Source: GCA-003244245 sp035997545
Lineage (GTDB): Bacteria; Actinomycetota; Actinomycetes; Mycobacteriales; Pseudonocardiaceae
Length of the DNA stretch: 19,210 nucleotides
Reading direction: 5' to 3'
Assembly (NCBI GenBank): GCA_035997545.1
Contig: DASYIL010000079.1
Location: 1-19,210, forward strand
A program made the position numbers and the translations under genes. The notes under the pieces were generated by a model. It had not been told where the DNA came from. It worked only from the letters and a program-made list of their open reading frames with translations, and did no database searches. Of this stretch, positions 5,598 through 13,385 are shown piece after piece. Within the stretch, counting starts at the first letter, position 1; each line of letters opens with the position of its first letter.

Positions 5598-8500
5598 GTG
5601 GTGGCTGTTCGGAAGTGGCTGCAGGCCTGGCCGGTCTACCGGCAGTTGACTGGGGCTGATCCGTTGGGCTGTGGCAAGGCGGTGGAATCCGGGCGGTCCG
5701 CGACTCTGGTGCCGCGCACGGCGACTGCTGACCGGGTCGCGCGTTCGGTGTGCCCGTATTGCGCCGTCGGCTGCGCCCAGATGGTGTATGTCAAGGACGA
5801 ACGGGTCATCCAGATCGAGGGTGACCCCGACAGCCCCATCTCGCGGGGTCGGCTCTGCCCCAAGGGCTCGGCGAGCAAGCAACTGGTCACCGGGGATCAT
5901 CGCGCACAGAAGGTCTTGTACCGTCCGCCATACGGTACCGAATGGCAGGAACTCGACCTCGACAGGGCGATAGACATGGTCACTGACCGGGTGCTCGATG
6001 CCCGGCGCAAAGGCTGGCAGGACACTGACGAGCACGGTCACCGGCTGCGCCGGACGCTGGGTGTTGCGAGCCTGGGCGGGGCGACGCTGGACAACGAAGA
6101 GAACTACCTGATCAAGAAGCTGTTCACCGCTCTGGGAGCGTTGCAGATCGAGAACCAGGCGCGCATTTGACACTCGGCCACGGTTCCCGGTCTGGGAGCC
6201 TCCTTCGGCCGCGGTGGGGCCACGGACTACCAGCAGGACCTGTCGAACTCCGACTGCATCGTCATTATGGGTTCGAATATGGCCGAGGCCCATCCGGTGG
6301 GCTTCCAGTGGGTGATGGAGGGCAAAGCCTGCGGCGCCACCGTCATTCACATCGACCCGCGGTTCACTCGCACCAGTGCCCTGGCGGACATGCATGTGCT
6401 GCTGCGCGCAGGGACCGACAACGCATTCCTCGGCGGGGTGATCAACTACATCCTGTCCAACGAGCTGGACTTCCGGGAGTACGTCCTCGCCTACACCAAC
6501 GCGTCGTTCATCGTGGACGAGCGCTACCAGGACACCGAGGACCTCGATGGCCTGTTCAGCGGCTACGACGGGCGCACCGCAAGCTACGACCCGAGCAGCT
6601 GGCACTACGAGGGCGCCAGCCTCGTGAACACGACCGGCACCGGGGACTACGCGGCTGCCAAGGAGCAGTCGGGGTCCAACCATTACGGCTCGGGTGGCCC
6701 CGTCTTCGAAGGGGCGATCGAGGGGATCGCCTCGGATTCCAGCCTGCAGCATCCCCGCTGCGTCTACCAGATCCTCAAGCGGCACTTCTCCCGCTACACG
6801 CCCGAGATGGTGGAGGCGACCTGCGGCACACCGAAGGAACTGTTCCTGCGCGTGTGCCAGGCCTGGACGTCGAACTCCGGGCGGGAGCGCACCGTGGGGC
6901 TGGTGTACAGCGTCGGGTGGACCCAGCACACCACGGGAGCGCAGTACATCCGCGCGGGCTCGATCATCCAGCTGCTGCTGGGCAACATCGGACGGCCCGG
7001 CGGCGGCGTGTTCGCGTTGCGCGGCCACGCCAGCATCCAGGGCTCCACCGACATCCCGACGCTGTTTAACCTGCTACCGGGCTACCTGCCCATGCCGACC
7101 CCGGCCCACAAGGACCTGTCCAGCTACATCACCAGCATCCGGGGCGACAAGCAGAAGGGGTTCTGGCGCAACGCGGACGCCTACATGGTGTCGCTCCTCA
7201 AGGAGTACTGGGGTATCGCGGCGACCCCGGAGAACGATTTCTGCTTCGACTACCTGCCGCGGATCACCGGCGACCATGGCACCTACCGCACCGCCATGGA
7301 CATGGTCGACGGGAAGGTCTACGGCTACTTCCTGCTCGGCCAGAACCCGGCGGTCGGATCGGCCCACGGCAAGCTGCAGCGGCTGGGCATGGCCAATCTG
7401 GACTGGCTGGTCGTCCGGGACCTCACGATGATCGAGAGCGCCATGTTCTGGAAGGACTCGCCGGAGATCGAGACCGGCGAGATCCTCCCGGAGCAGTGCC
7501 GCACCGAGGTGTTCTTCTTCCCGGCCGCTTCGCACGTGGAGAAGGAGGGCACCTTCACCCAGACGCAGCGGATGCTGCAATGGCGGGAGAAGGCGGTCGA
7601 ACCGAAGGGCGACCAGCGTTCGGAGCTGTGGTTCTTCTACCACCTGGGCCGCCGGCTCAAGCAGCGGGTGGCAGGCTCGACCGACGAGCGCGACCGGCCA
7701 CTGCAGGACCTGGCCTGGGACTACGAAGTGCACGGCGGCCAACCGTCCGCTCAGGACGTGCTGCGCCACATCAACGGGCAAGACCTCACGACTGGCCGGG
7801 TGGTCAATAGCTACCTCGAGCTCAAGGCAGACGGCACCACATCCTGCGGCTGCTGGATCTACAGCGGCGTGTATGCCGACGGCGTCAACCAGGCGGCACG
7901 GCGGAAGTCGCGGTTGGACCAGGACCTGTACGCGCTGGAGTGGGGCTGGACCTGGCCACTGAACCGCCGGGTCCTCTACAACCGTGCCTCCGCCGATCCC
8001 CAGGGGCGGCCGTGGAGCGAGCGCAAGGCCCTGATCTGGTGGGACGAGGAACGCAGCGAGTGGACCGGCTACGACGTGCCGGACTTCGAGAGGGACAAGC
8101 CACCGACGTACGTACCCCCGCCAGGGGCGATCGGGCCGGAGGCTCTGCGCGGCGACGACCCGTTCATCATGCAGGCCGACGGCAAGGGCTGGCTGTTCGC
8201 ACCGACCGGCCTCAAGGACGGGCCGCTGCCCACACACTACGAGCCCCACGAGTCGCCCATCCGAAACCTGCTCTACGGCCAGCAGGGCAACCCAACCCGC
8301 AAGGTCTACGGCCGCCCCGACAACCCATCCAACCCTTCGCCGCCCGAGCAGCACAGCGAGGTCTTCCCGTATGTGTTCACCGCCGCCCGGCTCACCGAGC
8401 ATCACACGGCCGGTGGGATGAGCCGGCAGCTGCCCTACCTGTCGGAACTGCAACCGGAGCTGTTCATGGAGGTCTCACCGGAGCTGGCTCGGGAACGCGG

Positions 8501-8924
8501 GCTCCAGCACCTCGGCTGGGCGCACGTCATCACCAGCCGCACCGCCGTCGAGGCCCGCGTTATGGTGACCGACCGGATGAAGCCGCTTCGGATCCAGGAC
8601 CGGGTGGTGCACCAGCTGTGGATGCCCTACCACTGGGGCTCGACGGGCAAGGTGGTCGGTGACGCGGTGAACGACCTGATCGGCGTGGTGCTGGACCCCA
8701 ATGTCTTCCTCCAGGAGAGCAAGGTGCTCACCTGCGACGTCCAGCCGGGCCGTCGCCCCCGGGGACGGGAGCTCTTGGAGTACGTGGCCGACTACCGCAG
8801 GCGCGCGGGTATCACCCCGGCCACCGGCACCCGGGTGGCCACAGCTGGCTCACTGTCCGAGGTCCCGCACGCCGAGTCGGCGCGCCACCACGCCAATGCG
8901 CCAGAGAAGGGGAACGGACGATGA
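5598..8924 (+). CDS. fdh: formate dehydrogenase catalytic subunit, selenocysteine-containing
   Basis: This molybdopterin (bis-MGD) enzyme oxidises formate to CO2. The frame opens at GTG 5598, 7 nt after AGGAGG, and an in-frame TGA at 6168-6170 falls where the family has its catalytic Sec/Cys (residue 191, in the context Q-A-R-I-U-H). The same frame then runs on to TGA at 8922-8924, giving 1108 residues. Visible parts: a [4Fe-4S] site C52-P-Y-C55-x3-C59 with C87 in L-C-P-K-G; Sec191-His192; the MGD-binding alpha/beta core with M-G-S-N-M-A-E-A-H-P; and a C-terminal molybdopterin dinucleotide-binding domain at about 915-1055. Length and order fit FdnG/FdoG-type subunits. Unlike E. coli FdnG there is no twin-arginine signal, so it should act in the cytoplasm. 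A conventional reading would split it into two ORFs (5598-6170 and 6267-8924). The stop overlaps the next start (ATGA). Confidence 0.93.
6168..6207 (+). promoter_or_regulatory. selenocysteine UGA codon with bacterial SECIS hairpin
   Basis: The UGA is followed by a 7-bp stem GGTTCCC (6182-6188) with GGGAGCC (6194-6200), closing the loop GGTCT. Counting the U of UGA as 1, the loop GU falls at 23-24 and a U stands at 17, the same positions as the SelB-contact nucleotides of the E. coli fdhF SECIS. The first six bases (UGACAC) and the GGUU...GGUCU block also match that element as I recall it. Confidence 0.9.
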
Positions 8925-9946
8925 GCACCGACCACAGTCTGTTCGGGTCCATCGATGACGTAGCCGCCAACGCCGGCCACCTGGACCACCCCCCTCGCGT
9001 GGGCTTCTTTACCGACACCTCCGTCTGCATCGGCTGCAAGGCGTGCGAGGTGGCGTGCAAGGAATGGAACCTCGTCCCGGACGACGGGTACAACCTGCTG
9101 GGGATGTCGTTCGACAACACCGGCATGTTGGGCGCCAACTCCTGGCGGCACGTGGCCTTCATCGAGCAAGAGCGGCCGCTCGGGCGGCAGGAGGCGGGGA
9201 TGTCCGAGCTGCCGACCGGTCGCTCCGCCACCGAAGAGACGGCCGACGTGCTGCGACAGGCCGAAGGCGGCGGCGAGCTGGGTACCACCCCGCTCCACGT
9301 CCGCACCCCACCGCAAGACCTCGGCATGCCGTCTTTCACGCTCCCCGGCGGCGGAACCGGGGCAGAGGGGCGCACCGACTTCCGTTGGCTGATGATGTCC
9401 GACGTCTGCAAGCACTGCACCCACGCCGGGTGCCTGGACGTTTGCCCGACGGGCGCGTTGTTCCGCACCGAGTTCGGCACCGTCGTGGTGCAACAGGACA
9501 TCTGCAACGGCTGCGGCTACTGCGTGTCCGGCTGCCCCTACGGCGTCATCGACCGACGCCCCGGCGACGGCCGCGCGCAGAAGTGCACGCTGTGCTACGA
9601 CCGCCTGCGCGGCGGGCTGGAACCGGCCTGCGCGAAGGCGTGCCCCACCGACTCCATCCAGTTCGGACCGCTCGACGAGCTGCGCGAGCGCGCCGCGCAG
9701 CGCCTCGAACAGCTCCACGAGCGCGGCGTAACCGAAGCGCGACTCTACGGTGCGGACCCGAACGACGGCGTCGGCGGGGACGGGGCATTCTTCCTGCTGC
9801 TCGACGAACCCGAGGTCTACGGCCTGCCGCCCGATCCTGTCGTGCCCACCCGTGATCTCCCTGCAATGTGGCGCTACGCCGCCATGGCAGCATCCGCCTT
9901 CCTCGCCGCCGGCATCTCGGTTTTCCTGCGCGGCGGCCGGCGATGA
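8921..9946 (+). CDS. formate dehydrogenase iron-sulfur (beta) subunit
   Basis: This 341-aa electron-transfer subunit has four four-cysteine clusters: C36/C39/C42/C46, C163/C166/C171/C175, C195/C198/C201/C205 and C222/C225/C237/C241. That is 16 cysteines for four [4Fe-4S] centres, as in FdnH/FdoH-type subunits. A stretch of about 115 residues separates the first group from the second and includes a Gly/Glu-rich insert (about 83-152) longer than I expect for FdnH. The C-terminus carries one hydrophobic helix (about 317-336) followed by Arg residues, which would anchor it to the membrane. It should carry electrons from the molybdopterin subunit to the NrfD-type partner. Start and stop both form ATGA overlaps with its neighbours. 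Confidence 0.92.
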   Translation: MSTDHSLFGSIDDVAANAGHLDHPPRVGFFTDTSVCIGCKACEVACKEWNLVPDDGYNLLGMSFDNTGMLGANSWRHVAFIEQERPLGRQEAGMSELPTGRSATEETADVLRQAEGGGELGTTPLHVRTPPQDLGMPSFTLPGGGTGAEGRTDFRWLMMSDVCKHCTHAGCLDVCPTGALFRTEFGTVVVQQDICNGCGYCVSGCPYGVIDRRPGDGRAQKCTLCYDRLRGGLEPACAKACPTDSIQFGPLDELRERAAQRLEQLHERGVTEARLYGADPNDGVGGDGAFFLLLDEPEVYGLPPDPVVPTRDLPAMWRYAAMAASAFLAAGISVFLRGGRR

Positions 9947-11004
9947 GCGACCAGCGTGACGACCCGCTGCTGCACGAGCCCCGCAGCGACGTTGGGGCGC
10001 GCGACCGCGGTGCCCGGACGTTCGATCGCGGGCGCCGCGGCGAGCGCGCCGCCGACGGCAGTCGTGAGCAGTCGATGGTGCCGCGGCCAGAGTTCCGGTC
10101 ATACTACGGCCGGGCCGTGCTCAAGCCGCCAGTATGGGAATGGAAGGTGCCGGCGTACCTCTTCGCCGGTGGGCTCTCAGCCGGCTCCGCGGTGCTCGCG
10201 GCGGGTGCGGACCTCACCGGCCGGCCGGCGCTCCGGCGGGCCGGCCGCATCGGCGCCTTGGCGACGCTGGCGGCGAGTACCTACTTCCTGATCGCCGACC
10301 TTGGCCGCCCGGAGCGCTTCCACCACATGCTGAGAGTCGCGAAGCCAACCTCGCCGATGAGCGTGGGCACGTGGATACTCGCCGCCTACGGCCCCGGGGT
10401 CGGCGTGGCGGCCGCGAGCGAGCTCTTGCCGGGACCGCTGCGTCGAACCGTACTCGGCCGGCTGCTGCGGGGGATGGCCAGACCTGCGGGACTCTGCTCC
10501 GCAGTCATCGCCCCCGCGGTGGCCTCATACACCGCGGTCCTGCTGTCCCAGACGGCGGTCCCTGCCTGGCATGAAACGCACTCCCATCTGCCGTTCGTGT
10601 TCACCGGCTCGGCCGCTGCCAGCGCGGGGGGCCTCGGAATGGTGCTCACGCCAGTCCGGGAAGCGGGGCCCGCTCGGCGGTTCGCGGTGGTGGGCGCGGC
10701 CTCCGAGCTCGTCGCTTCCCGCCTGATGGTGGAGCAGCTCGGGCTGGTCCAAGAGGCATACACCACGGGAAAGGCGCACCGGCTGCGAAAGTGGGCCGAG
10801 TACCTCACGGCCGCCGGCCTGATCGGCGCGGTGGTCGCCGCGCGACGCAGCCAGGCCCTATCGGTGGCCTCCGGACTCGCCCTGCTCGCCGGGAGCCTCC
10901 TGCAGAGGCTCGGGGTATTCGAGGCCGGCGTCGCATCCACCAAGGATCCCCGCTACGTCGTACTCCCGCAGCGGCAACGCCTCAACGAGGCAAAGGTGGT
11001 ATAG
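9943..11004 (+). CDS. nrfD: NrfD/PsrC-type membrane subunit of the formate dehydrogenase
   Basis: This 353-aa integral membrane protein is of the NrfD (polysulfide reductase PsrC) family. About 65 hydrophilic, Arg/Asp-rich residues precede a W-E-W-K-V-P-A-Y-L-F-x-G-G segment that opens the first membrane helix, followed by seven to eight more hydrophobic segments. The motif D-L-G-R-P-E-R-F-H-H-M after the second or third helix is characteristic of the family. NrfD proteins exchange electrons with the quinone pool and need no heme, so this replaces the cytochrome b gamma subunit (FdnI) of E. coli. The start at 9943 overlaps the beta-subunit stop (ATGA); longer in-frame starts lie inside that gene. 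It is the last gene of the operon and ends 28 nt before a convergent gene. Confidence 0.88.
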   Translation: MSDQRDDPLLHEPRSDVGARDRGARTFDRGRRGERAADGSREQSMVPRPEFRSYYGRAVLKPPVWEWKVPAYLFAGGLSAGSAVLAAGADLTGRPALRRAGRIGALATLAASTYFLIADLGRPERFHHMLRVAKPTSPMSVGTWILAAYGPGVGVAAASELLPGPLRRTVLGRLLRGMARPAGLCSAVIAPAVASYTAVLLSQTAVPAWHETHSHLPFVFTGSAAASAGGLGMVLTPVREAGPARRFAVVGAASELVASRLMVEQLGLVQEAYTTGKAHRLRKWAEYLTAAGLIGAVVAARRSQALSVASGLALLAGSLLQRLGVFEAGVASTKDPRYVVLPQRQRLNEAKVV

Positions 11005-11029
11005 CCCGCAGGTATCCGCAGCCGTCGCA

Positions 11030-11052
11030 CCGTCAGCCCAGCACGTTGACGG
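11030..11052. terminator. possible bidirectional terminator between convergent genes
   Basis: CCGTCA (11030-11035) pairs with TGACGG (11047-11052) around an 11-nt loop, extendable by one G-T pair. It lies at the convergent junction and overlaps the last codons of the leftward membrane protein gene. There is no T-tract. Confidence 0.3.
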
Positions 11053-11716
11053 CGCGGGCCACGACGAGCACAACCACGGCCAGTGCGACAGCCGACTGCA
11101 CCATCATGGTCACCTTCGCCCAGCGGGACAGCGGCAGCACGTCGGTCGGGCTGAACGCGGTGGCGTTGGTGAACGCCAGGTACAGGTAGTCGACGAACTG
11201 CGGCTCCCAGTCTGGGTCAGCCAGCTGGGGACTCTGCATCTGCGCGAACAGGAAGTCCGGATAGGCGTGCGTCGCGGCGGCTCGCGCGGCCGGGCCGCCA
11301 CGGTCGAGCTCCCAGTAGGCCAGCGCGAAGGCCAGCACGTTGGTCAGCCAGATCGCGCCACCCGCGGTGAGCAGCTCGGCAGGGCTGCGCAGCCCACCGT
11401 CGACGAGGTCGAGCACGAGCAGCACCACAGACCAGCCGTTTGATAGCCCGACGAACGCGGTTAGCGTGAGCCCGGCTGTGCGCAGCAGGGCGGACTCGCG
11501 GTTGATCCGGAACGGGTTCGCTACGACCAGCGCAACTAGCAGCGCAATCTCCAGCGCCAGCAGCAGGTAGCGGACCTGCGGCACCATCCGGTCGGACGGC
11601 ACCAGTTGCAGCCCGATGGCGACGGCGACGGCGAGCGCGGCGGGCCAGCGGTGCTCCCCGCGGGTAGGGCGCAGCCAGGCGGGGAGATGCGGATGGGCCG
11701 GCTCCGGAGCGTGCAT
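11033..11716 (-). CDS. DUF1345-like multispanning membrane protein
   Basis: This 227-aa protein has about five hydrophobic segments (approximately 25-41, 47-66, 80-105, 114-133 and 197-222). Between the last two is a conserved-looking stretch F-V-D-Y-L-Y-L-A-F-T-N-A-T-A-F-S-P-T-D followed by L-S-R-W-A-K, which resembles the DUF1345 pattern and looks like a re-entrant pore loop. Some relatives are annotated as ion channels; no transported substrate can be assigned here. The ATG at 11716 is chosen because GAGGAGG lies just upstream; the longer in-frame start at 11878 would overlap the previous gene and adds an Arg-rich, unhydrophobic leader. It lies 136 nt downstream of the DedA-PAP2 gene on the same strand and may share its transcript. 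Confidence 0.72.
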   Translation of the reverse strand: MHAPEPAHPHLPAWLRPTRGEHRWPAALAVAVAIGLQLVPSDRMVPQVRYLLLALEIALLVALVVANPFRINRESALLRTAGLTLTAFVGLSNGWSVVLLVLDLVDGGLRSPAELLTAGGAIWLTNVLAFALAYWELDRGGPAARAAATHAYPDFLFAQMQSPQLADPDWEPQFVDYLYLAFTNATAFSPTDVLPLSRWAKVTMMVQSAVALAVVVLVVARAVNVLG

Positions 11717-11739
11717 GCCCCCTCCTCGCCGCCGGCCGT

Positions 11740-11753
11740 GGACCGGTCGGTCC
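11740..11753 (-). terminator. small hairpin between DedA-PAP2 and DUF1345-like genes
   Basis: GGACCG (11740-11745) and CGGTCC (11748-11753) form a 6-bp perfect inverted repeat with a 2-nt gap. The gap is too tight for an ideal loop and there is no T-tract, so it may be a protein site or chance. Confidence 0.2.
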
Positions 11754-11852
11754 GGTCCCGCCGTCAACCGGCGCTGTGCAGTGTGCCTCCAGCGTTGGGC
11801 GGCGCGTGCAACCGGCCAGCACCGCGCAGCGGGGCCCGGGCTCCTGATCCAG

Positions 11853-13220
11853 TCAAGGACGCTGGCCTTGCGCAGCATGACGAGCAGGACCCGAGGCCGC
11901 TGCCCACGCGGTGGTGGCGGTGAGGCAGATGGTCAGCCAGAGCCCGCCCAGGAGCCATCCGACGATGACGTCGCTGGCCCAGTGCACGCCGAGGTAGAGG
12001 CGGCTTAGCCCGACGGCGGTCACGGTCACGGCCGCTGCCACGGCGATGAGGGCCTTGTGCAGGGTGTGGCGCAACCGGCGGTTGGCCAGCACGGTCAGCA
12101 CGCCGAGCACGGCGGCGGCACCCACGGCGTGTCCGGAGGGAAAGGACTGGTTGGTTTGGAGCACGAGCTGGTCGACCTGCGGAGGGCGGGCACGGCCGAT
12201 CAGCGGTTTGATCACGTTTACGAGCACCGCGGAGCCGACCGCTACCGTGGCCACGAGCATGGCTTCTGGCCACCGGCGCAGCCACGCCAGCAGGCCGGTC
12301 ACTAGCAATGCGGCGATGGCCATGGCCACCGTCCCGCCGACGTTGGTGACCACCATCATCAGGTGGGTCGTGGCGGGGCTGCGGTGACCCAGCATCCAGC
12401 GCAGCACCGGGCCGTCGACCCCGGTCACCCCACTGCCGTCGACCACGTTGTCGGACAACTCGCCGACGATCACGCCCAGAGCCGCTGCGAGCAGCGCTCC
12501 GGCCATCGCCGGCCGCCCTACGCGAAGTGTTGCTGCCCCGGCTCGACTTGCGGGTCCGGCGCCGGCTCCGACCGTGATGGCGGCCTCGGGCGAGGCTGCC
12601 GGGCCGGCGCGGCGGCTGGTACGCCACCGCCGGGCGGTGAACACCACGGCGACGATCAGGACTCCACCCAGAGCCACCGCGACGGTGGCGGTGCCCAGCT
12701 GGCGTTGCGCCGCTGGCCACGACGAGCCGGCGGCGTATCCCAGGCCGATGACGGTGCTTGCCCACAGCACACCGCCCACGGCGTTCCAGGTCATGAACCG
12801 GCCAGGTGGCATGCGCACCGCGCCGGCGGCCGCGGGGACGACCGCGCGTAGCAGCCCGATCCACCGCCCGATGAACACCGCTGGTCCACCGCGGCGCTCG
12901 ACGAGGTCTTCGGCGCTGTGCCATCGTTGTGGTCCCACCCATCGGCCCAGCCGACCGCGCCGCAGCGCGGGTCCCGCGGCGCGCCCGATGCCGTAGCCAG
13001 CCAAGTCGCCGAGCACCGCGCCGGCGCTGCCCGCGATGGCCATGGCCGGTAGGTTGGCGTGCCCGGTCGCGGCGAGTACTCCGCCGAGCAGCATTGCGGT
13101 CTCGCCGGGGATCACCAGGCCGATGAAGGCAGCGGATTCCAGGAAGGCGAACAGCGCGACGGCGGCGTATGCCCAGCCGCCAGAGAGCCCGGTGAGCACG
13201 TTGTTGAGGCTGGTCCACAT
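11853..13220 (-). CDS. DedA (VTT/SNARE-associated) and PAP2 phosphatase fusion protein
   Basis: This 455-aa membrane protein joins two lipid-handling modules. Residues 1-200 are DedA-like: E29-x-x-x-F-I-G-L-V-I-P-G-E40, G71-D72-x-x-G-Y-x-I-G-R, R119-W-x-G-x-x-R125 and a P-A-A-A-G segment. A polar linker (about 200-235) leads to a PAP2 domain (about 240-445) with all three catalytic motifs: K338-x6-R345-P, P361-S-G-H364 and S406-R407-x5-H413-x3-D417. PAP2 enzymes remove phosphate from lipid (pyro)phosphates at the membrane face; some DedA proteins move undecaprenyl phosphate or other phospholipids across the membrane. The ATG at 13220 has GGGAGG 5 nt upstream; a GTG one codon earlier is possible but too close to that site. 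Its promoter region carries 11-nt-spaced repeats. Confidence 0.92.
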   Translation of the reverse strand: MWTSLNNVLTGLSGGWAYAAVALFAFLESAAFIGLVIPGETAMLLGGVLAATGHANLPAMAIAGSAGAVLGDLAGYGIGRAAGPALRRGRLGRWVGPQRWHSAEDLVERRGGPAVFIGRWIGLLRAVVPAAAGAVRMPPGRFMTWNAVGGVLWASTVIGLGYAAGSSWPAAQRQLGTATVAVALGGVLIVAVVFTARRWRTSRRAGPAASPEAAITVGAGAGPASRAGAATLRVGRPAMAGALLAAALGVIVGELSDNVVDGSGVTGVDGPVLRWMLGHRSPATTHLMMVVTNVGGTVAMAIAALLVTGLLAWLRRWPEAMLVATVAVGSAVLVNVIKPLIGRARPPQVDQLVLQTNQSFPSGHAVGAAAVLGVLTVLANRRLRHTLHKALIAVAAAVTVTAVGLSRLYLGVHWASDVIVGWLLGGLWLTICLTATTAWAAASGPARHAAQGQRP

Positions 13221-13313
13221 CACCGCCTCCCGCAGGGTTGGTGGACGTCCCGGTCGGTTGCGGGCTGGCTCCCTGCGGCGGCGTTGTTCACGGTATCCAG
13301 TGTCGGCATCGTC

Positions 13314-13341
13314 GATGAGGCGGTGATGAGAATCCGATGAG
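13314..13341 (-). promoter_or_regulatory. three 11-nt-spaced direct repeats upstream of DedA-PAP2
   Basis: On the plus strand GATGAG occurs at 13314, 13325 and 13336, exactly 11 nt apart (GATGAGG, GATGAGA, GATGAGC), or CTCATC three times toward the gene. This spacing places each copy on the same helix face, as in OmpR/PhoB-family response regulator sites. A GGATAC (13298-13293 on the minus strand) about 15 nt further toward the gene could serve as the -10 box, with the nearest repeat in place of a -35 box. The same motif and spacing recur upstream of the lipoprotein/ABC operon. Confidence 0.65.
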
Positions 13342-13385
13342 CGGCCCGTACCCGACGCGGCGGATGGGCCGGGGACCCGGTCGGC

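Noticed and set aside
6168..6170. TGA read as a nonsense mutation splitting the formate dehydrogenase gene
   Set aside because: The position, the following His, the unbroken frame and a correctly placed SECIS hairpin all fit selenocysteine insertion.
5379..7028. 549-codon open frame on the minus strand
   Set aside because: It is antisense to the formate dehydrogenase catalytic gene, crosses its start and the SECIS, and shows no domain; it is a product of high GC content.
11764..13218. 484-codon minus-strand ORF in another frame of the DedA-PAP2 region
   Set aside because: Its translation is almost only Arg/Gly/His/Pro, typical of an out-of-frame reading, while the overlapping frame has complete DedA and PAP2 motifs.
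13342..13371. CGGCCC/GGGCCG inverted repeat after the permease stop as a terminator
   Set aside because: The stem is only 6 bp with an 18-nt loop and no T-tract, and it adjoins the operator repeats; too weak to list.
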